A stretch of 5,489 nucleotides of DNA from Mucilaginibacter sp. GTDB taxonomy: Bacteria; Bacteroidota; Bacteroidia; Sphingobacteriales; Sphingobacteriaceae. Made by a program: the position numbers and the translations under genes. Position 1 is the stretch's first letter. Each line of letters starts with the position of its first letter. Of the stretch, positions 1-5,489 are shown piece after piece. The stretch lies in assembly GCA_025934475.1 (NCBI GenBank), contig JAICXZ010000266.1, positions 1-5,489 of the forward strand, written 5' to 3'. The notes beneath the pieces were generated by a model. The model worked only from the letters and a program-made list of their open reading frames with translations, ran no database searches and was not told the origin of the DNA.

Positions 1-365
1 CCAATTGGTTGAAAAGTTACAAAGCTTTTGGATGCCTCAGTTTCTATGATTTGATTGCCGAGGAATTTTTCGGCATTGGCTGCGTAGTATTCGCAAACGG
101 AGGCGCACTTTTCAATTTCGGAAACGCCCTGAGTAATTGGCTTGCCCATTTCCTGTGCCATCAGTATAGCCAATTCCTTTTTGCGTTTTTGAAGTACCAG
201 CGCCATTTCTGTTAAACAGGTGCGGCGTTCTTTATGGCTCGTCTCTTTCCAGCTTAGCCAGGCTTTATGTGTCTGTTTTATCTTTTGGTCGACTTGCTTT
301 AAGGTGTGCGGCCTGTATTTTTTGATGACGCGGCCGTTGACAGGATTGATGGAAACGATGCTCAT
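1..365 (-). CDS. Aldehyde dehydrogenase, succinate-semialdehyde dehydrogenase type, N-terminal part (cut by window edge)
   Basis: This is the first 121 codons of an NAD(P)-dependent aldehyde dehydrogenase; the rest lies beyond position 1. Translating the minus strand from the ATG at 365-363 gives MSIVSINPVNGRVIKKY, then a region with WLSWKETSHKERR (about residues 38-50), LMAQEMGKPITQGVSEIEKC (about 70-89) and an SFVTFQPIG end. The EMGKP and EIEKC motifs and the opening IxSINPxxG are typical of the roughly 455-residue succinate-semialdehyde dehydrogenase group, which oxidises succinate semialdehyde to succinate in the cytosol. The catalytic Cys and Glu fall outside the window, so substrate is uncertain; other small aldehydes are possible. 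An in-frame TAA four codons upstream makes this ATG the first possible start. It lies 71 bases after the PAS gene on the same strand, with a good -7 promoter element in that gap, so it is probably transcribed at least partly on its own. Confidence 0.88.
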   Translation of the reverse strand, partial: MSIVSINPVNGRVIKKYRPHTLKQVDQKIKQTHKAWLSWKETSHKERRTCLTEMALVLQKRKKELAILMAQEMGKPITQGVSEIEKCASVCEYYAANAEKFLGNQIIETEASKSFVTFQPI

Positions 366-380
366 AACAGGTTTTTATAT

Positions 381-388
381 CAAATGTA
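381..388 (-). promoter_or_regulatory. Bacteroidota -7 promoter element for the aldehyde dehydrogenase
   Basis: Read on the minus strand this is TACATTTG, an exact match to the TAnnTTTG -7 consensus of the Bacteroidota primary sigma factor. It ends 15 bases before the ATG at 365, which would give a very short leader of roughly 10 nucleotides. No clear TTG/TTTG -33 box is present at the usual spacing of about 19 bases; there is only a T-run (407-403 on the minus strand). The call rests on the -7 match and its position between two co-directional genes. Confidence 0.5.
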
Positions 389-436
389 GAACACATCTGC
401 CTAAAAATGGTTGTCGTCGGGAATTTTGTTGAGGAA

Positions 437-1312
437 CTATATTACCTTTTCCGGTTGAGGGGCCAGTTCTAATTCATAACCGACAGTCTGGTTAAGGACA
501 TGAACAATTTTGTCTAACTCAATGGCCGACTGACGGATGTTTTCCAGTATCCTAAGCTTGTCTTCAATGACCGAAGTTTCTTTAATCAGATTGGATAAGC
601 CTATGATATTGACCAATTGCTTGCGGACCTCGTGTGAGCTGAGCCAGGCTATCTCACGCAGTTTCACATTCTCTTTCGTTGTATTCTCTATACTTTCTTT
701 TAAACCAGTAATGTCATTGTAAACGCCCATATAGCCGGTGAAATCCCGGGTGTCATTGAAAATGGGGGAGTATTCGCAATGAACCCAGAACTTTTCGCCG
801 GTTTTATTGCGGCATCTTACATCGGCCGAAAATGATTCAAAAGCTTGTTTTTTGGCCAGTATGTCACTTAAAACGTCTATACCGGTTTCTCCGTCAACAA
901 AGAAAGTTGCCAGGTTATAGCCTGCAACCTCCTGAAATGAATATTCGGTTCTGTCTTCAAAAGCTTTGTTTACCCAACTGATATGGTTGTGTTTATCGGT
1001 TATTACAACGATGTTGTTGATTTCGGCAAGGATAGTTTCCAGTCGCTTTGCCTCGTTACGCGACTCGATCGTTTTCCTTGTCGTCTCGATTAGCTTTTTT
1101 TCGTCGGCCCGGATAAACCGGTAAAGGAAATAGCCCGTAATCAATATGAAAAGGAAACCCTTGCCGCTGTTGATGACGTCGTAGAATCCGGCATTCATCG
1201 TTTTATTGAAGGCATAGAGGATTTTGTCGCTTAATGCTACCCATGCCAAAGCCACGGCAACATAAATTGAAGCGATGCGGAGTGCGCCTGATCTTTTTGT
1301 AGTCGGTCTCAC
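437..1312 (-). CDS. Membrane-anchored PAS protein with histidine-kinase H-box but no ATPase domain
   Basis: A 291-residue sensor-like protein. Two membrane segments are visible at about residues 11-28 and 51-67, separated by a short loop. The pattern (WVALSDKIL, then GKGFLFILITGYFLYRFIR) is a known N-terminal module of PAS sensor kinases. A short coiled linker (70-95) leads into one PAS domain (about 95-203) with the typical ISWVNKAFEDRTEYS core and a PAC-like end (FTGYMGVYNDIT). Residues 217-278 look like a dimerisation/phosphoacceptor hairpin: REIAWLSSHEVRKQL, with His227 as the possible phosphoacceptor. The proline usual at H+5 is Gln232. The protein stops 13 residues after this hairpin; there are no N, G1 or G2 boxes, so it cannot phosphorylate itself as a normal kinase would. 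The start is GTG at 1312-1310, with an in-frame TAA four codons upstream; the next ATG (Met39) would delete the first membrane segment. It lies 104 bases after proA on the same strand. The signal sensed is unknown. Confidence 0.85.
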   Translation of the reverse strand: MRPTTKRSGALRIASIYVAVALAWVALSDKILYAFNKTMNAGFYDVINSGKGFLFILITGYFLYRFIRADEKKLIETTRKTIESRNEAKRLETILAEINNIVVITDKHNHISWVNKAFEDRTEYSFQEVAGYNLATFFVDGETGIDVLSDILAKKQAFESFSADVRCRNKTGEKFWVHCEYSPIFNDTRDFTGYMGVYNDITGLKESIENTTKENVKLREIAWLSSHEVRKQLVNIIGLSNLIKETSVIEDKLRILENIRQSAIELDKIVHVLNQTVGYELELAPQPEKVI

Positions 1313-1416
1313 TAATAGTTGTTAGCCCGTCTATACGCAGCAGCATTAAAAATGTTAGCGCACACACAGGAAAAAATGAAAGAAAATGGCCTTTTAGTCG
1401 TCTGGCAGGCGTAAAA

Positions 1417-2682
1417 TTACGGATTCCTGACATGGCCGTCGCCCTTTACCAGCCATTTGTAACTGGTAAGTTCCTGCAGACCCATTGGACCGCGGGCATG
1501 GAGTTTTTGTGTACTGATGCCTATTTCGGCACCTAAGCCGAACTGTGCACCGTCGGTGAAAGCGGTTGAAGTATTGACATACACCGCCGCCGCATCAACC
1601 TTATTGAGGAAAGCAGCAGCATTATTGGCATCCTCAGTAATGATGGCCTCGCTGTGTTTTGAGCTATGTTTGGCAATGTGATCGAGTGCTTCTTCAAAGC
1701 TGTTTACTGTTTTGATGGCCATTTTGTAATCAAGGAACTCAGTACCGAAATGTTCTGGTTTGGCATGGTGAAGCAATGCAGACGGATAATGCCCCTGCAG
1801 AGCCTGGTATGCTTCCTGGTCAGCATAAATTTCTACATCCTTTGAAGCCAGGGGCTTGGCCAACTGACCCAGGTCAGAAAGCCGGGATGAATGGATAACC
1901 AGGCTGTCCAGCGCATTACAAACGCTAACGCGACGGGTTTTGGCGTTGAAAACAATGTCAGCGCCTTTTTTTAGATCGCCGCTTTGATCGAAATAGGTGT
2001 GGACGATGCCGGCCCCGGTTTCAATCACCGGAACTTTGCTTTGCTGGCGCACACGGTCGATCAATTGTTGACTGCCGCGAGGAATCAATACATCAACATA
2101 GCCAATGGCGTTAAAAAGCGCCTCGGTTGCTTCCCTCTCGGCAGGCAGTAAAACGGTGACGTTTTTATTGATGCCGTGCTTTTCGAGCACGCTATGAATT
2201 AGGGCGATGATAGCCTTGTTGGAAAACTCAGCATCGCTGCCGCCTTTTAAAACGCTCACATTGCCGGTTTTGAAGCATAATGCAAACACGTCGAAGGTGA
2301 CATTTGGCCTGGCTTCGTAAATCACCCCTACAACACCCATCGGAACGCTTATGCGCGAAATTTGCAAGCCATTGGGCATGGTCTTTTCGGATAGCACATG
2401 ACCAAGCGGGTTGGGCAGACCAGCCACATTAACCATATCCTTAGCGATATCTTTGATACGCGCCGCGGTCAGCTTCAGGCGGTCATATTTATAATCGGAC
2501 GGGTCCATCCGCTCGAGATCTTTCTGATTTTCGCGTAATAACTCTTCTGTATGTGTCACAGCGGCGTCGGCAACATCATGCAATACCGCAGCGATCGTTT
2601 CAGCCGGCACATCGACGATATTTCTTGCTGCCGCCAGGGCGTCCTCAAAGTAGCTTCTATAATCCGTTTGAACTTCCATCAT
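1417..2682 (-). CDS. proA: Glutamate-5-semialdehyde dehydrogenase (gamma-glutamyl phosphate reductase), ProA
   Basis: Cytosolic enzyme that reduces gamma-glutamyl phosphate with NADPH to glutamate-5-semialdehyde, the second step of proline synthesis. The 421-residue protein is close to the usual ProA length (about 415) and complete. Visible family motifs are [11 protein letters not shown] (about 119-129), LKGGSDA (145-151), [10 protein letters not shown] (199-208), [14 protein letters not shown] (219-232) and [13 protein letters not shown], in which Cys255 is the catalytic thiol. The C-terminal block [17 protein letters not shown] followed by ARGPMG (about 375-398) is a hallmark of ProA. I chose the ATG at 2682-2680; a second ATG follows at once, and the TTG at 2697 would add five residues and reach into the hairpin element. 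It lies downstream of proB on the same strand, so the two should act together, but the 149-base gap is unusually wide and is filled by a multi-hairpin repeat. Confidence 0.97.
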   Translation of the reverse strand: MMEVQTDYRSYFEDALAAARNIVDVPAETIAAVLHDVADAAVTHTEELLRENQKDLERMDPSDYKYDRLKLTAARIKDIAKDMVNVAGLPNPLGHVLSEKTMPNGLQISRISVPMGVVGVIYEARPNVTFDVFALCFKTGNVSVLKGGSDAEFSNKAIIALIHSVLEKHGINKNVTVLLPAEREATEALFNAIGYVDVLIPRGSQQLIDRVRQQSKVPVIETGAGIVHTYFDQSGDLKKGADIVFNAKTRRVSVCNALDSLVIHSSRLSDLGQLAKPLASKDVEIYADQEAYQALQGHYPSALLHHAKPEHFGTEFLDYKMAIKTVNSFEEALDHIAKHSSKHSEAIITEDANNAAAFLNKVDAAAVYVNTSTAFTDGAQFGLGAEIGISTQKLHARGPMGLQELTSYKWLVKGDGHVRNP

Positions 2683-2698
2683 ATTCTTCAATTTCAAA

Positions 2699-2816
2699 AC
2701 CCTCTTTTCGCACAGCGAAGAGAGGGTGGTCGATCCGCTGGCTAGCGGAATATGACCGGGTGAGTCAAATCGGCGAGTCGACTCACCCCGGCCCCTCTCT
2801 CCTGCGGAAAGAGGGG
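2699..2816. repeat. Four-hairpin intergenic repeat between proB and proA
   Basis: This 118-base stretch folds into consecutive stems. Stem 1: 2699-2711 with 2715-2727, 13 bp with one mismatch and an ACA loop. Stem 2: 2734-2739 (TCCGCT) with 2744-2749, 6 bp. Stem 3: 2758-2766 (GGGTGAGTC) with 2780-2788, 9 perfect bp, extended by CC/GG after one bulged C, with an inner GAGTCGACTC palindrome. Stem 4: 2792-2802 with 2806-2816, 11 bp with one mismatch and a TGC loop. The outer stems resemble each other (CCCTCT/AGAGGG cores), so the ends can also pair with one another, making the whole unit a large imperfect palindrome. Each end carries an outward T-run (TTTT on minus past stem 1, TTTTT on plus past stem 4). 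It occupies nearly the whole proB-proA gap, 15 bases from the proB stop and 16 from the proA ATG. Such GGGGTGAGTC-containing hairpin clusters resemble dispersed REP-like repeats of Sphingobacteriaceae; copy number cannot be seen here. Confidence 0.8.
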
Positions 2817-2831
2817 AGTTTTTATGCTTAT

Positions 2832-3908
2832 TTATACCAGGTAAAGATAATCATGATGTACCAGAGCCTTCTGATTTTTTTGGCCAACACGCTCTTTAGC
2901 TTTATCTGAACCATATTCGGCAATGCCCAGGCCGAGGAGTTTGTGATGCTCGTCGACCAGTTTAATGATCTCGCCCTTGTTGAAATCATCAGCAATTTTT
3001 ACGATACCTACCGGCAGCAGGCTGGTAGCTTTGCTGGACAGCAGCGCATTTTTTGCGCCCTCATTAACCACTACCGAACCGGTTGCGGTATGCGCTGAGT
3101 GCGCTATCCATTTCTTTTTACCCGATTTAGATTTATCCGGCGTGAACCGGGTGTGAGCAGCTTTATGGCTAAGCACATCCAGCAGGATATTATTTTTGGT
3201 GCCGTTGGCGATATGTACAGCAATACCCAACTGGGCAGTTTTATGCGACATGCTCGATTTAGTGATCATGCCGCCGCGTCCGAACTGAGATTTGCTGGTA
3301 CTGATAAATGACGAGAAATCGGTTACCGATCCATCAATCTCTTCGATGAGTTTTGAGCCCGGCACTTTCGGATCGCCATTGTATATGCCGTCCACATTGG
3401 TGAGCACGATGAGCGCCTGGGCGTTGAGCATGGAGGCGATGAGTCCCGCGAGCTCGTCGTTGTCGGTAAACATCAGCTCGGTTACGGATACCACGTCATT
3501 CTCATTTACTACAGGAATCACGTTATGTTGCAGCAGCACTTCAAGGCAGTTGCGCATGTTGAGATAATGCAGCCGGTCGCGGAAATCTTCTTTGGTGACC
3601 AGTATTTGCGAACAAAGCATCTGGTACTGCTCAAACAAGGCCGAATAGGTATTGATGAGTTTCACCTGCCCTATAGACGCCAGTAACTGCCGTGCAGCAA
3701 CAGCATCCGATTTTTCGGACACAGTTATCAAGCTTCGACCTGATGCGACAGCGCCGGATGACACGAGGATCACTTCCTTACCCTGCTTTTTGATGGTTGC
3801 TATCTGCTCCACCAAATGCGCGATACGCGCGTTGTCCGGCAGGCCGTCCTTTTGGGTTAAAACATTGGAGCCTATCTTGATAACGATGCGATGGTAATGG
3901 GCAGACAT
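2832..3908 (-). CDS. proB: Glutamate 5-kinase ProB (kinase plus PUA domain)
   Basis: Cytosolic enzyme that phosphorylates L-glutamate with ATP to gamma-glutamyl phosphate, the first and usually feedback-controlled step of proline synthesis. The 358-residue protein starts with an amino-acid-kinase domain (about 1-255): KIGSNV (11-16), VSSGAVASG (49-57), [10 protein letters not shown] (132-141), [12 protein letters not shown] (147-158), [13 protein letters not shown] (168-180) and GRGGMITK (210-217). A lysine-rich linker ([12 protein letters not shown]) leads into a C-terminal PUA domain (about 270-350), as in full-length ProB enzymes. The ATG at 3908-3906 places [16 protein letters not shown] at the family's normal N terminus; the TTG at 3941 would add 11 residues with no family resemblance. 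It heads the minus-strand group, with proA downstream. Upstream, TAATATTG at 3936-3929 (minus) is one base off the -7 consensus and could be its promoter, though no -33 box supports it. Confidence 0.97.
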   Translation of the reverse strand: MSAHYHRIVIKIGSNVLTQKDGLPDNARIAHLVEQIATIKKQGKEVILVSSGAVASGRSLITVSEKSDAVAARQLLASIGQVKLINTYSALFEQYQMLCSQILVTKEDFRDRLHYLNMRNCLEVLLQHNVIPVVNENDVVSVTELMFTDNDELAGLIASMLNAQALIVLTNVDGIYNGDPKVPGSKLIEEIDGSVTDFSSFISTSKSQFGRGGMITKSSMSHKTAQLGIAVHIANGTKNNILLDVLSHKAAHTRFTPDKSKSGKKKWIAHSAHTATGSVVVNEGAKNALLSSKATSLLPVGIVKIADDFNKGEIIKLVDEHHKLLGLGIAEYGSDKAKERVGQKNQKALVHHDYLYLV

Positions 3909-3990
3909 GGGTAATAGTATTGAAGGGTCAATATTAATCAATTAGAATCACAGATTTTGAATGATTTGTTTGATTTCACAGATGGGAGAA

Positions 3991-4058
3991 GTCCATAGTC
4001 CATAGTCGATGGTCCATGGTTTTAGAAATAAGCTGGCTATGGTCTATGGACTATCGAC
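3991..4058. repeat. Imperfect inverted repeat of CCATAGTC-like units in the proB/DUF4142 divergent region
   Basis: The left arm (3991-4014) opens with GTCCATAGTCCATAGTC, that is tandem CCATAGTC units. The right arm (4035-4058) reads GGCTATGGTCTATGGACTAT and then CGAC. The reverse complement of the right arm matches the left at 19 of 24 positions, with a 20-base spacer holding GGTCCATGG-like sequence and an A/T stretch. It could form a hairpin or cruciform. It sits in the 223-base gap between the divergent proB and DUF4142 genes (3909-4131), and apart from it I see no strong consensus promoter there, only three TTTG words at 3956-3972. It may be a dispersed intergenic repeat or a protein-binding site; the sequence alone does not decide. 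Confidence 0.65.
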
Positions 4059-4131
4059 GAAGAATATCACCCTCGCTGAAACCATTTCATTGCTGCGTCT
4101 GTTCATTAATCACACTAACAATAAACTAATT

Positions 4132-4716
4132 ATGAAAAAGTTAATCTACCTGTGCTGCATCGGCATGGCGTCTCTGGCTTTCCAGGCCTGTAACAACAAT
4201 AAAGACGCGAAGCAAACGGCAGACAGTTTAAACAAAACCAAAGACACCACAAAAAATGCCGCGAATACCGGTGGCATAGCAGTTAACAGCGATGACGCTA
4301 AATTTGCGACCGACGCGGCCAACGGCGGCCTGGCCGAAGTTGCGTTAGGCAAGTTGGCATTGACTAAAACCCATAACGAGTCCATCAAAAAGTTTGCGCA
4401 AATGATGGTGGATGATCACGGAAAGGCCAATGAAGAATTGAAGCGAATTGCCAAAACCAAGAATATTACGCTGCCGGATGCAGTTGATGCCGATCATCAA
4501 AAGAAGATAGATGACCTTGACAAAAAGCATGGCAGAGACTTTGACAAGGCTTATGTTGATGCTATGGTAGACGGCCATAAGAAAACGTTGGACCTAATGA
4601 ACAACGAGGCCAAAAACAGCAAGGACGCCGATCTGAAGGTTTTTGCCGCCAAAACAGCAACGACTGTACAAACGCACCTGGACGCGATCAATAAGATACA
4701 CGACAGAATGAAATAA
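4132..4716 (+). CDS. DUF4142 family ferritin-like lipoprotein
   Basis: A 194-residue predicted lipoprotein. The N terminus MKKLIYLCCIGMASLAFQAC is a signal peptide with Cys20 as the probable lipidation site; the lipobox (FQAC) is loose, as often in Bacteroidota. A low-complexity N/K/D/T-rich linker (21-50) tethers the domain. Residues 55-194 match DUF4142: FATDAANGGLAEVALGKLAL, FAQMMVDDHGKANEELK, then HQKKIDDL, YVDAMVDGHKKTLDL and LKVFAAKTATTVQTHLDAI. His96, His122, His149 and His182 sit in the helices, in keeping with the ferritin-like four-helix fold predicted for the family, whose biochemical role is unknown. I chose the ATG at 4132 because it gives a proper signal peptide and follows an A-rich leader (ACAATAAACTAATT); an upstream ATG at 4009 in frame would read through the inverted repeat. 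A strong terminator ends it, so it is probably monocistronic. Envelope location is inferred from the lipobox. Confidence 0.9.
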   Translation: MKKLIYLCCIGMASLAFQACNNNKDAKQTADSLNKTKDTTKNAANTGGIAVNSDDAKFATDAANGGLAEVALGKLALTKTHNESIKKFAQMMVDDHGKANEELKRIAKTKNITLPDAVDADHQKKIDDLDKKHGRDFDKAYVDAMVDGHKKTLDLMNNEAKNSKDADLKVFAAKTATTVQTHLDAINKIHDRMK

Positions 4717-4743
4717 GGTGAGAGTCAATTTATAGCCTATTTA

Positions 4744-4773
4744 GGGATGCGCGATTGCGTATCCCTTTTTTTT
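4744..4773 (+). terminator. Rho-independent terminator of the DUF4142 gene
   Basis: Stem GGGATGCGC (4744-4752) pairs with GCGTATCCC (4757-4765), nine base pairs with one G-U wobble, around a GATT loop, and is followed at once by eight T residues (4766-4773). It starts 27 bases after the DUF4142 stop codon. The T-run is on the plus strand only; on the minus strand the stem is followed by TAAATAGG, so it should be weaker for the converging gene. Confidence 0.9.
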
Positions 4774-4858
4774 AATTGAGACTAGAAACTAAGCTAACCG
4801 TGGACGCTTAACTGAAGTTGTTTTATTTTCTCAAAAACGCCGCAATCATAATTATTGA

Positions 4859-5401
4859 CTATTGACCACCCGGCTTCATCGCTATCAAAAGCGATCCGGG
4901 ATCATAAAAGGCTACCTGTACAGCGATTTTTCCATCGGGGTTAAAGATGTCGAATAGTACCAGCTCTACCCTGGCCAGCTTTTTTGTTTTCTTATTAGTA
5001 AGGGAAACAAGCCACCACGATTGAACTGTAAAGCGTGAGTTGTTATATTCCAGGCCGTCCGGCACACCGATCGGTTTCATTTTTATATTCTCCCAGTTAT
5101 CAAATACCTTTTGCAGAGCCGCCTTGGCACTTGTCACCGACCTGGATGGAGGTACCGACCATTGCGCTGTCCTGGAAGTGTCTACGTCGTAGCGAGCCAT
5201 GCCGTAGATCCTTGCCGAATCGGCAAAAAGCTTGCCTAAAGCTGCTGTATCTTGTTTTTCGTAAAGCACAGCGTACCGGCGCATTACCTCGATACAGGGG
5301 TGTTCGCTGTAAATAATTCCACTCTTAACTTTTTTTTGCCCAAATGCCGACAGCGACAGGCCAAACAGGCCAAACAGGGCAAGCAACCAACACTTTTTCA
5401 T
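4859..5401 (-). CDS. Secreted NTF2/SnoaL-like (DUF4440-type) protein of unknown function
   Basis: A 180-residue protein with a classical signal peptide: MKK, a hydrophobic core (WLLALFGLFGLSLS) and a likely signal peptidase I site after AFG (residues 19-21), so it is exported to the periplasm or outside. The mature part begins a helix typical of NTF2-like folds (CIEVMRRYAVLYEKQDTAALGKLFADSARIYG, about 36-67), in which a short cone-shaped domain starts with a helix and the phrase 'D..AL..LFADSA'. Later strands are suggested by RFTVQSWWLVSLTN (123-136), LARVELVLFDIFNPDGKIA (142-160) and VQVAFYDPG. Such domains serve as small-ligand binding or enzyme scaffolds; no catalytic residues can be assigned. 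The ATG at 5401 directly opens the signal peptide. It converges on the DUF4142 gene with a 142-base gap; I saw no clear terminator of its own and no exact TAnnTTTG in the 88 bases upstream. Confidence 0.78.
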   Translation of the reverse strand: MKKCWLLALFGLFGLSLSAFGQKKVKSGIIYSEHPCIEVMRRYAVLYEKQDTAALGKLFADSARIYGMARYDVDTSRTAQWSVPPSRSVTSAKAALQKVFDNWENIKMKPIGVPDGLEYNNSRFTVQSWWLVSLTNKKTKKLARVELVLFDIFNPDGKIAVQVAFYDPGSLLIAMKPGGQ

Positions 5402-5489
5402 AAAAAACGATTGTTATAAATTTAAACAATAATTGGGGTTTACTTTGAACCTTTTTGGCGTTGATTCTTACAAAAACTTCTGACTGTTA

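Noticed and set aside
9..432. Two plus-strand open frames (9-215 and 220-432)
   Set aside because: They lie opposite the aldehyde dehydrogenase frame, which has clear family motifs; their translations are cysteine/phenylalanine-rich with no recognisable domain.
1410..1421. Perfect palindrome CGTAAAATTACG over the proA stop codon, considered as a terminator
   Set aside because: Five A/T-rich pairs with a two-base loop and no T-run; too weak and probably chance.
1203..1433. Minus-strand 76-codon frame bridging the proA end and the PAS start
   Set aside because: It overlaps both real genes in another frame, has no recognisable domain, and the GTG-started PAS protein explains the region better.
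2792..2825. Stem 4 plus TTTTT as a plus-strand intrinsic terminator
   Set aside because: It looks like a terminator, but no plus-strand gene runs into it; better explained as one end of the symmetric repeat.
2553..2909. Plus-strand 118-codon frame across the hairpin repeat
   Set aside because: It overlaps the 5' end of proA and the 3' end of proB on the opposite strand and reads through the repeat; no family resemblance.
3991..4058. Short repeated units considered as a CRISPR remnant
   Set aside because: Units are about 8 bases, partly adjacent and inverted, without uniform spacers or cas genes nearby.
4009..4131. N-terminal extension of the DUF4142 protein from an upstream ATG
   Set aside because: It would translate part of the inverted repeat and bury the signal peptide 41 residues inside the protein; the ATG at 4132 gives a proper lipoprotein start.

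Overview
The window looks like a chromosomal segment from a Bacteroidota bacterium, most likely Sphingobacteriaceae (Mucilaginibacter or Pedobacter type). Supporting this are the protein flavours (a DUF4142 lipoprotein, a PAS protein with an HEVR-type H-box), A-rich leaders without clear Shine-Dalgarno sites, and one good TAnnTTTG promoter element. The lineage call is inference from style, not from a marker gene.

Layout. On the minus strand, reading right to left from about 3.9 kb, are proB (glutamate 5-kinase, 3908 to 2832) and proA (glutamyl-5-semialdehyde dehydrogenase, 2682 to 1417). Next come a membrane PAS protein with a histidine-kinase-like H-box but no ATPase domain (1312 to 437) and the N-terminal 121 codons of an aldehyde dehydrogenase of the succinate-semialdehyde type (365 to 1, cut by the window edge). 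To the right, divergent from proB, is a plus-strand DUF4142 lipoprotein (4132-4716) with a strong intrinsic terminator (4744-4773). Converging on it is a minus-strand secreted NTF2/SnoaL-like protein (5401 to 4859). The last 88 bases (5402-5489) hold only its upstream region; I see no gene there.

ProB and ProA carry out the first two steps of proline synthesis: glutamate to glutamyl phosphate to glutamate-5-semialdehyde. The last enzyme, ProC, is not in the window. The PAS protein and the aldehyde dehydrogenase lie downstream on the same strand, but the aldehyde dehydrogenase seems to have its own promoter, so a shared pathway is not implied.

The most unusual parts are non-coding or domain-level. 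The proB-proA gap is almost filled by a 118-base element of four hairpins (2699-2816), a likely dispersed repeat sitting inside an operon. A second repeat, an imperfect inverted repeat built of CCATAGTC-like units, lies in the proB/DUF4142 divergent region (3991-4058). The PAS protein ends right after its H-box hairpin. I found no convincing new defence system, CRISPR array, RNA gene or insertion sequence.
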